64,000 nucleotides of DNA from Belnapia mucosa (lineage in GTDB: Bacteria > Pseudomonadota > Alphaproteobacteria > Acetobacterales > Acetobacteraceae): positions 62,001 through 126,000 of the forward strand of contig NZ_JAEUXJ010000007.1 of NCBI RefSeq assembly GCF_016775475.1. Direction: 5' to 3'. Position 1 is the first letter of the stretch. The number at the start of each line of letters is the position of its first letter. Shown here piece by piece: positions 51,068 through 59,124 of the stretch. The notes beneath the pieces were generated by a model. The model did no database searches, had not been told where the DNA came from, and worked only from the letters and a program-made list of their open reading frames with translations. Both the position numbers and the translations under genes were made by a program.

Positions 51068-53602
51068 ATGCCGCCGCTTGATGACCGCCCCGAGCCGAAG
51101 CTCGACATAGCGCCCCCTCCTCCTCCGCCGCCGCGTCAGCCCCCGCCCAAGCCGAAGCGGCGCCGGGCGCCCTTCCGCGGCGTCTTCGGCGGCCTGCTGA
51201 CCCTGATCGCCATCGCGCTGGTCGGCGGCGGGATCGTCGCCTATGGCCTCTATCGCCAGGTGGCGGCGGACCTGCCCGACTATCGCTGGCTGGCGGATTA
51301 CCAGCCGCCGCAGATGTCGCGCATCTATGCCGCCGACAGCCGGCTGCTGGCCGAGCTCGCCACCGAGCGACGCGTCTTCGTGCCCATCGAGGCGATCCCG
51401 CGCCAGATCCAGGCCGCTTTCGTCAGCGCCGAGGACCAGCGCTTCTGGGAACACCATGGCGTCGATCCCATCGGCATCCTGCGGGCGACCCTGACGGCGG
51501 TCGAGAATTACGGCAGCGGGCGGCGGCTCGGCGGCGCCTCCACCATCACGCAGCAGGTGGCGAAGAACATGCTGGTCGGCGCCGACCGGACGCTGACCCG
51601 CAAGCTGCGCGAGGCGATCCTCGCCTTCCGCATCGAGGACACGCTGCCGAAGGACCGCATCCTCGAGATCTACCTGAACGAGATCTTCCTCGGCTATCAG
51701 GCCTATGGCGTGGCCGCGGCGGCGGCGGCCTATTTCAACAAGGGCCTGGATGAGCTGACCCTCGGCGAGAGCGCATTCCTCGCGGTGCTGCCGAAGGGGC
51801 CGAACAACTACAATCCGATGCGCTTCCCGGACGCCGCCCGCGCCCGGCGCGACTGGGTGCTGGACCGCATGGCCGAGGACAAGGCCATCACCCCGGCCGA
51901 GGCCGCGGCCGCCAAGGCCGAGCCGATCATCCCCCGCCCGATGCGGCGGCCCGAGGTGGTCCCGGTCGGCCAGTATTTCACCGAGGATGTCCGGCGCGAG
52001 CTCTCGGCCCGCTTCGGGCCCGAGCAGACGACCATGGGCGGCTTCGTCGTCCGCACCAGCCTCGACCCCGGTCTGCAGGCGGCGACCGAGGCGGCGCTGC
52101 GCACCGGCCTCACCGGCTATGACCGGCGGCGCGGCGGCTGGCGCGGCCCGGTGACGCGCATCGCCGCCGGCGCCACCGAATGGCTCCCGGCGCTGGAGGC
52201 GGTGCAGCGCCCAGGCGGCGCCCTGCCCGAATGGCGCCTGGCGGTGGCGCTGGAGGTGCGGGACCGCGAGGCGCGGCTCGGCTGGATCGACCGGCCCGAT
52301 CCGCGTGGCCCGGCCCAGCCCCGCACCGGGACGCTGCCGCTGGAGGAGGCGTCCTGGGCCCGGCGGGCACTGGGCGAAGGCCGGCTCGCCGCCGCGCCGC
52401 GGCGCATGCAGGATGTGCTGGCGCCGGGCGATGTGGTGCTGGTCGAGGTTCTGCCGGCCCAGCCCGCCCAGGGCCGCGCCCCGGCCCGGCCGGAGCGCCT
52501 GGCGCTGCGGCAGATTCCGCAGGTCGAGGGCGCCATCGTCGCGCTCGACCCCGCCACCGGCCGCGTGCTCGCCATGGCCGGCGGCTGGTCCTTCGAGAAA
52601 AGCCAGTTCAACCGTGCCACCCAGGCGCAGCGGCAGCCCGGCTCCTCCTTCAAACCCTTCGTCTATCTCCCGGCGCTGGAGGCGGGCATCCCGCCGAACC
52701 AGCGCTTCCTCGACGCGCCGATCGAGATCAACACCCCGCAGGGCGTCTGGCGGCCGGGCAATTACGGCGACGGCGTCAGCAACAGCTATGTTTCCATCCG
52801 CACCGCGCTGGAGAAGTCGCTGAACCTCGTCACCATCCGGGTGGCGCAGGAGGTGGGCATCGACAAGGTGGCGGAGACGGCGGCGCGCTTCGGGGTCATC
52901 CCCAACATGCCGCGCTACCTGGCGATGTCGCTCGGTTCGGGAGAGACCACGGTGCTGCGCATGGCGGCCGGCTATGCCGCCTTCGCCAATGGCGGGCGGG
53001 AGGTCTCCCCGACCCTGATCGACAGCGTGCAGGATCAGCGCGGCCGGGTGATCTGGCGGAGCGACACCCGCGCCTGCCCCGGCTGCGCCACCCGCAGCCC
53101 GGAGGGCGGGCCGCCGGAACTGGCCGACAACCGGCGCCAGATCACCGATCCGGTCGCCGCCTACCAGATGGCCAACCTCCTCGCCGGCGTCGTGCAGCGC
53201 GGCACCGGCACTGCGGCCGGCAAGGGGCTGAACCGGCCGATCGCCGGCAAGACCGGCACCACCAATGACTATGTGGACAACTGGTTCGTCGGCTTCACCC
53301 CGGACATCGTCATCGCCGTCTGGATGGGCTTCGACGAGCCGCGGACGCTCGGCAATGGCGAGACCGGCGGCGGCAATGCGGCGCCGATCTTCCATGACGT
53401 GCTGGAAGCGGCGCTGCGCGGCAGCCCGGCCGTGCCCTTCCGCACGCCGCCCGGCGTGGCGCTGGTGCGGGTGCAGGCGGATGGCCAGACGATCATGGAG
53501 GCTTTCCGCCCGGGCACCGAGAACGCCGCCCGGCCGCCGGAGGAAGACCCGGCACGCGGGACGGCGGTGGGGCTCGAGAGGGGGCTTGGGGGGCTGTACT
53601 GA
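51068..53602 (+). CDS. mrcA: penicillin-binding protein 1A
   Basis: A bifunctional murein synthase of 844 residues, anchored by one N-terminal helix (about residues 45-65) behind a proline-rich cytoplasmic tail. The GT51 glycosyltransferase domain has EDQRFWEHHGVDPIGILRA (catalytic Glu), GASTITQQVAKNML and RKLREAILAFRIE. An OB-like linker follows. The transpeptidase shows the SxxK nucleophile in QPGSSFKPFVY, SLN in EKSLNLVTIR and KTGTT near residue 730. It follows the amidase gene, as is common in alphaproteobacteria, and is followed by a strong terminator. Confidence 0.96.
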   Translation: MPPLDDRPEPKLDIAPPPPPPPRQPPPKPKRRRAPFRGVFGGLLTLIAIALVGGGIVAYGLYRQVAADLPDYRWLADYQPPQMSRIYAADSRLLAELATERRVFVPIEAIPRQIQAAFVSAEDQRFWEHHGVDPIGILRATLTAVENYGSGRRLGGASTITQQVAKNMLVGADRTLTRKLREAILAFRIEDTLPKDRILEIYLNEIFLGYQAYGVAAAAAAYFNKGLDELTLGESAFLAVLPKGPNNYNPMRFPDAARARRDWVLDRMAEDKAITPAEAAAAKAEPIIPRPMRRPEVVPVGQYFTEDVRRELSARFGPEQTTMGGFVVRTSLDPGLQAATEAALRTGLTGYDRRRGGWRGPVTRIAAGATEWLPALEAVQRPGGALPEWRLAVALEVRDREARLGWIDRPDPRGPAQPRTGTLPLEEASWARRALGEGRLAAAPRRMQDVLAPGDVVLVEVLPAQPAQGRAPARPERLALRQIPQVEGAIVALDPATGRVLAMAGGWSFEKSQFNRATQAQRQPGSSFKPFVYLPALEAGIPPNQRFLDAPIEINTPQGVWRPGNYGDGVSNSYVSIRTALEKSLNLVTIRVAQEVGIDKVAETAARFGVIPNMPRYLAMSLGSGETTVLRMAAGYAAFANGGREVSPTLIDSVQDQRGRVIWRSDTRACPGCATRSPEGGPPELADNRRQITDPVAAYQMANLLAGVVQRGTGTAAGKGLNRPIAGKTGTTNDYVDNWFVGFTPDIVIAVWMGFDEPRTLGNGETGGGNAAPIFHDVLEAALRGSPAVPFRTPPGVALVRVQADGQTIMEAFRPGTENAARPPEEDPARGTAVGLERGLGGLY

Positions 53603-53851
53603 GGGCCCCGCTGGTTGGCGTCCGCGATGGTTGCTCAGCAGACATTCCGCTTGACGGTGAATGTGGGTAGCAACAGTGTCGCGGGACATGCCCAGGACCC
53701 GGATCCTCTGTGACCGACGCCGACGCCGCTGCACCCAAGCGGCGGCTCCCTGGGCTGCGCGTCGATCGGCATCCCTCCGCGTGGTGACGGCCTTACCCTG
53801 AGGCCCCCACCCGCGGGAGCAGTCCCGGCCCGCATTCCTGAACCCCCGCAG

Positions 53852-53876
53852 CCCCCGGCTCCGGGGGTTTTTCTTT
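53852..53876 (+). terminator. Rho-independent terminator
   Basis: CCCCCG (53852-53857), a GCTC loop and CGGGGG (53862-53867) are followed by TTTTTCTTT. This is the clearest intrinsic terminator in the window. It lies 250 bp after mrcA and 26 bp before argC. The 299-bp stretch 53603-53901 has no gene that I can support; the distance from mrcA leaves room for an unannotated small RNA ending here. Confidence 0.8.
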
Positions 53877-53901
53877 GCCCGAACCCCGGAAGGACACCAC
53901 C

Positions 53902-54879
53902 ATGAGCATTCGCGTCGGCATTGTCGGCATCAGCGGTTTTGGCGGCGGCGAGGCGATGCGCCTGGTCGCGGGCCACCCCTCCTTCGAGCTGGTCTACGCC
54001 GCGGGCGAGGGCAGCGCCGGCAGCCGGCTGGCGGAGCGCTTCCCCGGCGTGCCGGCCAGGCTGGCCGGGCTGGTGATCGAGAAGTGGGACCCCGCGGCCC
54101 TGCCGAAGCTCGACCTGCTCTTCGCCTCGCTGCCCACGGGCACCTCGGCCGAGGCGCTGGCGCGCGTCCCCAAGACGGTGAAGATCGTCGATATCGGCGG
54201 CGACCATCGCTATGTCGATGGCTGGGCCTATGGTCTGGCCGATGTCTGGCCGGCCGAGATCGAGGGCCGGACCCGCATCGCCAATCCCGGCTGCTTCCCC
54301 GCAGCAACACTGACCGCGCTGGCCCCGCTGCTCTCTGACAGGCTGATCGAGCCCGGCAGCATCATCATCGACGCCAAGACCGGCATCTCCGGTGCCGGAC
54401 GGGGCGGCGCCGACAGCCGGTTCGGCTATGCCGAGAGCAACGAGAACCTGCTGCCCTACGGCCTGCTCAGGCACACCCACATGCCCGAGATGGCCCGGAC
54501 GATCGAGCGGCTCGGTGGCGGCAGCGCGGCCGGGCTGGTCTTCACGCCGCATCTGGTGCCGATGACCCGCGGCGTGCTCGCCACCATCTACTGCCGCGGC
54601 CGTGCCACCACGGGCGAGTGCCTGGAGGCGGCCCGGCGCTTCTATGCCGGACGGGCCTTCGTCCGCGTGACCGAGGCGCCGCCGCAGACCAAATGGGCGA
54701 CCGGTTCGAACCTCGCCTTCGTCAGCTATGCCGCCGATCCGGAGCGCGAGCTGGTGATCGCGATGAGCGTGGTCGACAATCTCGGCAAGGGCGCGGCCGG
54801 CCAGGCGGTGCAGAATGCGAACCTGATCTGCGGCCTGCCGGAGACCGCGGGGCTGGAGGGCGCGCCGGTCTGGCCGTGA
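53902..54879 (+). CDS. argC: N-acetyl-gamma-glutamyl-phosphate reductase
   Basis: ArgC makes N-acetylglutamate semialdehyde with NADPH in arginine synthesis. The 325-residue protein has the Rossmann motif VGIVGISGFGGGEAMRL, the catalytic Cys in ANPGCFPAA, and HTHMPEM and HLVPMTRGVLATIY around the substrate site. GGAAGG precedes the ATG at 53902 by eight bases. It stands alone just after a terminator, so it has its own promoter or depends on read-through. Its place between mrcA and prfB is unusual. Confidence 0.95.
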   Translation: MSIRVGIVGISGFGGGEAMRLVAGHPSFELVYAAGEGSAGSRLAERFPGVPARLAGLVIEKWDPAALPKLDLLFASLPTGTSAEALARVPKTVKIVDIGGDHRYVDGWAYGLADVWPAEIEGRTRIANPGCFPAATLTALAPLLSDRLIEPGSIIIDAKTGISGAGRGGADSRFGYAESNENLLPYGLLRHTHMPEMARTIERLGGGSAAGLVFTPHLVPMTRGVLATIYCRGRATTGECLEAARRFYAGRAFVRVTEAPPQTKWATGSNLAFVSYAADPERELVIAMSVVDNLGKGAAGQAVQNANLICGLPETAGLEGAPVWP

Positions 54880-54961
54880 TGAAGGCCGGCCTCCGGGTAG
54901 CTACCCAATCCACGTCTTAGATCTTTTCAGGATACCCTCCGCTACCCGAAGCGCGAGGGTT

Positions 54962-55023
54962 CCAAGGGCCTTTCGGCCCTTGGCGGGGAGAGCGCGAGAG
55001 GATCGGAGGCACTGCCTCCGATC
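54962..55023. repeat. pair of perfect palindromes (REP-like)
   Basis: CCAAGGGCC (54962-54970), TTTC and GGCCCTTGG (54975-54983) form a perfect nine-base hairpin. GATCGGAGGC (55001-55010), ACT and GCCTCCGATC (55014-55023) form a perfect ten-base one. They stand between the convergent argC and DUF1501 genes and end 11 bp before the DUF1501 stop. Paired intergenic palindromes of this style resemble dispersed REP elements; copy number elsewhere cannot be checked here. Confidence 0.7.
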
Positions 55024-55034
55024 GCCCCTCCCGT

Positions 55035-56246
55035 CTAGCTTCGCGCGAAAGGCGGCGGTGCGGCCGGCGCCAGATCCGCGATGACGGTGCGGAAGACCTC
55101 GCGGTAATCCGTCGCCACGCGCAGGTCGACGCCTTCGTCCAGGGCGTCGGGCGCAAGGCCCGGCCAGGCGCCGAAGTGCCGGCCGAGGCCGAAGCCCTGG
55201 CCGAAGGCCAGGATCACCCCGGCCCGGCCGTGATCCGTGCCGTTGCTCCGGTTGGACCGCAGCCGGCGGCCGAATTCACTGGCCACCAGCACCGTCCAGC
55301 GGCGCGGCAGCCCGGCCATATCGGCATCGAAGGCGCCGAGGCCGCGTGCCAGCACCCGCATCCGGTCGGCGAAGCGCCCCGGTTGCCCCTCATGCGTGTC
55401 CCAGCCGCCGAGATCAACCGTGGCGGCGATGAGCGCGGGGTTCAGCTTCGCGGTCTGGGCGACCACGGCCAGCGCCCGGCCGAATTCGCGGCCCGGGCCG
55501 TAATCCGCGCCGCCGGCGGGCGTGTAGGCCAGCGGGCGCCCCTCCACATCGCGCGGCAGCAGCCGGTCGATGCCGCGGAGGCCAGCCAGCGCTTCCTGCC
55601 CTGCCTGGGCGGCCGGGCCATGGCCGCCACGGTAGAGCGCCTCCAGCATCGCATCGCCGAAGGCCCCGCCGGGTGGCGCCAGCCCCTCGGCGAGGCTGGC
55701 GACGGCGATCCCGTGCCGCCCCCCCATCAGCTCCGGCGCCAGTCTGCCCTGGGCGGAGAGCGCCGCAACGCTGGCACCGGTGGGGGCGGCGCCCGCCGCC
55801 CAGGCGGCGAGCCAGCCGGTGCTGCCGCCATGCTCGGCGCGCAGCCCCTGGCCGAGGCCCATCATCGCCTGGGCCTCGAAATGGCTGCGCGTCGCCTGCG
55901 GCACGCCGGCAGCGGGCCAGATCGCCATGCGGCGGTCCCGCCAGATCTCGGCCAGCGGTGCGGCCTCGCGATGGGCGCGGAAATCCACGGCGGAGGAGGC
56001 GTCGAGGCGAAGCCCGGCCTGCCGGCCGCCCGTCGGGTTGCGCAGGTTCTCCGCCCGCTGGTCGACGAAATTGGCGTCGTCGGCCGGCGATAGGGCATGC
56101 AGCCCATCCATCCCGCCGCGGAGATTGACCAGCACCAGCAGGGGCGCCCCCGGCTGTTCGGCGAAGGCAAGGCCGCGCAGCGCGGGCAGGGCGGCGGCGC
56201 CGAGACCGGCGCGGAGCAGGTGGCGGCGGCCGAGCAGGAGGGGCAT
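55035..56246 (-). CDS. DUF1501 protein, Tat-exported
   Basis: A 403-residue protein of the DUF1501 family, which belongs to the alkaline-phosphatase/sulfatase-like fold. A twin-arginine signal is visible (GRRHLLRAGLGAAALPAL). Family blocks are LVLVNLRGGMDGLHALSP, TVDLGGWDTHEGQ and LVASEFGRRLRSNRSNGTDHGRAGVILAFG. It is 15 bp downstream of a DUF1800 gene; the two families nearly always occur as a pair and probably form one exported system of unknown function. Confidence 0.9.
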   Translation of the reverse strand: MPLLLGRRHLLRAGLGAAALPALRGLAFAEQPGAPLLVLVNLRGGMDGLHALSPADDANFVDQRAENLRNPTGGRQAGLRLDASSAVDFRAHREAAPLAEIWRDRRMAIWPAAGVPQATRSHFEAQAMMGLGQGLRAEHGGSTGWLAAWAAGAAPTGASVAALSAQGRLAPELMGGRHGIAVASLAEGLAPPGGAFGDAMLEALYRGGHGPAAQAGQEALAGLRGIDRLLPRDVEGRPLAYTPAGGADYGPGREFGRALAVVAQTAKLNPALIAATVDLGGWDTHEGQPGRFADRMRVLARGLGAFDADMAGLPRRWTVLVASEFGRRLRSNRSNGTDHGRAGVILAFGQGFGLGRHFGAWPGLAPDALDEGVDLRVATDYREVFRTVIADLAPAAPPPFARS

Positions 56247-56261
56247 GGCGGTCTCCCTATC

Positions 56262-57824
56262 TCAGGCGATCTGGAAGGCGGGGGCGTTCAGCACCCAGCC
56301 GGCGAGTTCGGCAACCTCGGCGGGCCCCGGCCGGGCAGCACGGCCAGCCGCAGTCCAGACGCCCGCCACGGTCTCGGCGACCGGAGCCCCGGCCGGGCCG
56401 AGCGCGAGCGCCGCCAGCCGCCGCACCGCCGCCTCGGCCGGGGCATGGGCCAGTTCGGCATAATGCGGCGAGAGGCCGGCGCCCCCGGCATTGCGCGCGA
56501 GGGCGAGCACCATAGTCCAGCGTGCGCGCAGGGCGGTGGCGCCCAGATAGGTCTCGCCTTCCACCGGCTGGCCATCCGGCGGCAGCCAGCCGAAGGGCAC
56601 CTGCCCGGCCATGGCGAGCTGGCCGATCAGCGCCGGCGCCGGGGTGAAGGGCAGGTCGAGCGCGCGCGCCGCGGCAGCCATGACATCGACCGGGCGGCGG
56701 ATGCGGAAGATGGCCGGATCGCTGGCCTCCGGCCCGGTCAGCAGGGCGCGCACCACCTGGGCGATCTGGTCCTCCTGCCCGGCATGGCGCATCCAGGCGG
56801 CCTCGGCCCGGACGATGGCGGCGGGCGGGGCGGGATCGCCGAGCAGGAAACGGGCGAGCTTGGTGCAGAGGAAGCGGGCCGTGGCCGGATGGGCGGCCAG
56901 CGCATCCAGCACCGCCCGGCCATGCGCCATGGCGGGCGCGAAGGGATCCAGATCCTGGCCGAGGAAACGCTTCTGGTAGGGGTCGTGCCAGGCGGCGACA
57001 TAGGTGAACTCGCCGCTGCGGGGCAGGGTCCGCGCGCCGTCGAAATTCTGCCCATTGGCGACGCTCCAGCCGGTCAGCGCCCGGGCGGCTTCCCAGACAT
57101 CGGCATCGACATAGAAGGCCGGGCGGCCATCCGGCAGGCGCGGCACCTCCCGTCCTGACCGGGCGCTGCCGCGATAGGCGGCGCGGCCCATGGTGTGCAG
57201 CTCCAGCAGCTCCCGCGCGTAGTTCTCGTTCGGCGCGCCGGCGCGGGAGCTTTCATTGTTCAGGTAGAAGAGCATGGCCGGGCTGGTCGCCATCGCCTCC
57301 AGCAGGGCGCGGAAGGAGCCCAGCGCATGGGCGCGGATGCGCCGGTCGTGATCCGGCAGCGAGACCGAGACGCGGCCATCCGCCTGGTAGGCGAGGCTGA
57401 AATGGTCGTGCCAGAACTCGACCAGCCGCTCGCGCAGCTGCGCCTCGGCCGCGACCTTCCGCAGCAGGGTGGCGAGGGTGAGCTCCAGTCGCGGCCGGTC
57501 GCGCTCGGCGCCCGGGGCGCGATAGGCGGGGCGAAAATCCGCGAGGCGCCAGCGCTCGGCCTGGCTCTGCCGCAGGGCCAGCGGGGGCCGGACCTCGTCG
57601 CTCCATTGCTCGCCGGGGCCGGGGGCATAACGGATCGGGATGGCCAGCGCGTCGATCCGTGCCTCCACCGCCGGCTCCTCGGCCGGCAGGGCGAGCTGGC
57701 GGTCGAGCCAGGGGTCGAGGCCGCTGCGGGCCAGCGTCTCCGCCTCGCTCGGGCGGGCGCCATAGGCGGCGCGGGCGAGGAGGCGATGCGCCCTGGCCAG
57801 GTCGAGCGGCGGTGCGGCAGCCAT
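56262..57824 (-). CDS. DUF1800 family protein
   Basis: A 520-residue DUF1800 protein, the usual partner of DUF1501. Typical blocks are AHRLLARAAYGARPSEAE at the N-terminus, LVEFWHDHFSLAY, NENYARELLELHTMG and LTGWSVANG, then KRFLGQDLDPF. The start is the ATG at 57824 (MAAAPPLDLARAH); a longer frame runs into prfB antisense. No signal peptide is obvious on this protein. The gene is divergent from prfB across 156 bp. Confidence 0.88.
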   Translation of the reverse strand: MAAAPPLDLARAHRLLARAAYGARPSEAETLARSGLDPWLDRQLALPAEEPAVEARIDALAIPIRYAPGPGEQWSDEVRPPLALRQSQAERWRLADFRPAYRAPGAERDRPRLELTLATLLRKVAAEAQLRERLVEFWHDHFSLAYQADGRVSVSLPDHDRRIRAHALGSFRALLEAMATSPAMLFYLNNESSRAGAPNENYARELLELHTMGRAAYRGSARSGREVPRLPDGRPAFYVDADVWEAARALTGWSVANGQNFDGARTLPRSGEFTYVAAWHDPYQKRFLGQDLDPFAPAMAHGRAVLDALAAHPATARFLCTKLARFLLGDPAPPAAIVRAEAAWMRHAGQEDQIAQVVRALLTGPEASDPAIFRIRRPVDVMAAAARALDLPFTPAPALIGQLAMAGQVPFGWLPPDGQPVEGETYLGATALRARWTMVLALARNAGGAGLSPHYAELAHAPAEAAVRRLAALALGPAGAPVAETVAGVWTAAGRAARPGPAEVAELAGWVLNAPAFQIA

Positions 57825-57980
57825 GGCCGGGGACTCCCTACCAGGCGCGGCCCGGGGCGGGCCGCTTGTTCCGCCGAGGCTAGGCCGAGCCGGGGCTGGC
57901 GGTCGAGTGAACTCGCCGGCCATGCGGCCTTCACCCCCCGGCCCTGGACAGCGTGCCCGGCATGGCCTATCGGCCCCGTC

Positions 57981-59112
57981 ATGCGCGCTGATGCAGAATC
58001 CCTGAACGAGCAGATCACCGCTTCGGTGTCCCTGCTGAGGAGGCATCTTTGACTGGGATGCCGCCCTTCGCCGCCTCGATGAGCTGAACGCCAAGGCGGA
58101 AGACCCGAGCCTCTGGAACGATGCCGAGGCTGCCAACAAGCTGATGCGGGAACGCTCCCGCCTGGCCGACCAGACCGAGGGCGTGCGGCGGATGGAGCAA
58201 GCCGTCGCCGATGCGCTGGAGCTGATCGAGCTGGCCGAGGCGGAGGGCGATGCGGCGACCGCAGATGCCGCCGTCGCCGACCTCAAGGCCCTGGCCTCCG
58301 AGGCCAAGCGGCGCGAGATCGAGAGCCTGCTCTCGGGCGAGGCCGACCAGAACGACGCCTATATCGAGGTCAATGCCGGGGCCGGCGGGACCGAGGCGCA
58401 GGACTGGGCCGAGATGCTGCTGCGCATGTACCAGCGCTGGGCCGAGCAGCATGGCTACAAGGTAGCGCTGACCGAGCAGTCGGACGGGGAAGAGGCCGGC
58501 ATCAAGTCGGCCACCCTCCAGGTCACCGGGCCGGCCGCCTATGGCTGGCTGAAGACGGAGACGGGCGTGCATCGCCTGGTCCGCATCAGCCCCTTCGGCG
58601 GCAACGACAAGCGGCAGACCAGCTTCGCCAGCGTCTATGTCTACCCGGTGGTGGACGACAAGATCGAGATCGAGATCAATCCGGCGGACATCAAGACCGA
58701 CACTTTCCGCGCCTCGGGCGCCGGCGGGCAGCACGTCAACAAGACCGAATCCGGCGTGCGCTTCACCCATATCCCGACCGGCATCGTCGCGGCCTCCACC
58801 CAGGACCGCAGCCAGCACAAGAACCGCGCCATCGCCATGAACATGCTGAAGGCCCGGCTCTATGAGCTGGAGCTGTCGAAGCGCGAGGCGGTGGCGGCGG
58901 GCATCGAGGCGGGCAAGACCGATATCGGCTGGGGCCACCAGATCCGGAACTACGTGCTGCAGCCCTACCAGCTGGTGAAGGACCTGCGCACCAATGTCGA
59001 GAAGGGCAATCCGGCCGCCGTGCTGGATGGCGACCTCGACGAGTTCATGGCCGCGGCGCTGGCCGCTCGGGTCGGCGCCACGCGGTCGGAGGCCTCGGCG
59101 GCGGCCCGGTAG
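57981..59112 (+). CDS. prfB: peptide chain release factor 2 with programmed +1 frameshift
   Basis: RF2 ends translation at UGA and UAA. The first 23 codons ([20 protein letters not shown] and three more) end at an in-frame TGA (58050-58052). A +1 shift at CTT-TGA continues as [24 protein letters not shown] to give 376 residues. The stop-codon recognition motif SPF is in [16 protein letters not shown], and the peptidyl-hydrolysis GGQ is in [15 protein letters not shown]. The shift makes RF2 control its own level: low RF2 pauses at the UGA and favours shifting. Read without the shift, the gene looks broken; it is not. Confidence 0.96.
58038..58052 (+). promoter_or_regulatory. RF2 programmed frameshift site
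   Basis: AGGAGG (58038-58043) is an internal Shine-Dalgarno-like element, followed by CAT, then the slippery CTT and TGA, with C after the stop. The spacing equals that of the known RF2 site (AGGGGG-TAT-CTT-TGA-C). Reading shifts from CTT TGA to CTT-T-GAC. Confidence 0.95.
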
Positions 59113-59118
59113 GGCCGC
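59101..59118. terminator. hairpin overlapping the prfB stop codon
   Basis: GCGGCCC (59101-59107) and GGGCCGC (59112-59118) form a perfect seven-base stem with a GGTA loop; the TAG stop spans loop and right arm. It lies seven bases from the convergent hyuB stop codon. No T-run follows. Confidence 0.4.
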
Positions 59119-59124
59119 TGCCCC

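Noticed and set aside
53603-53851. Small RNA ending at the 53852 terminator
   Set aside because: The terminator is good, but no promoter or known RNA fold could be recognised upstream, so only the possibility is noted.
58144-59112. prfB as a truncated or broken gene
   Set aside because: The upstream 23 codons plus CTT-TGA and AGGAGG form the standard programmed frameshift, so the gene is intact.
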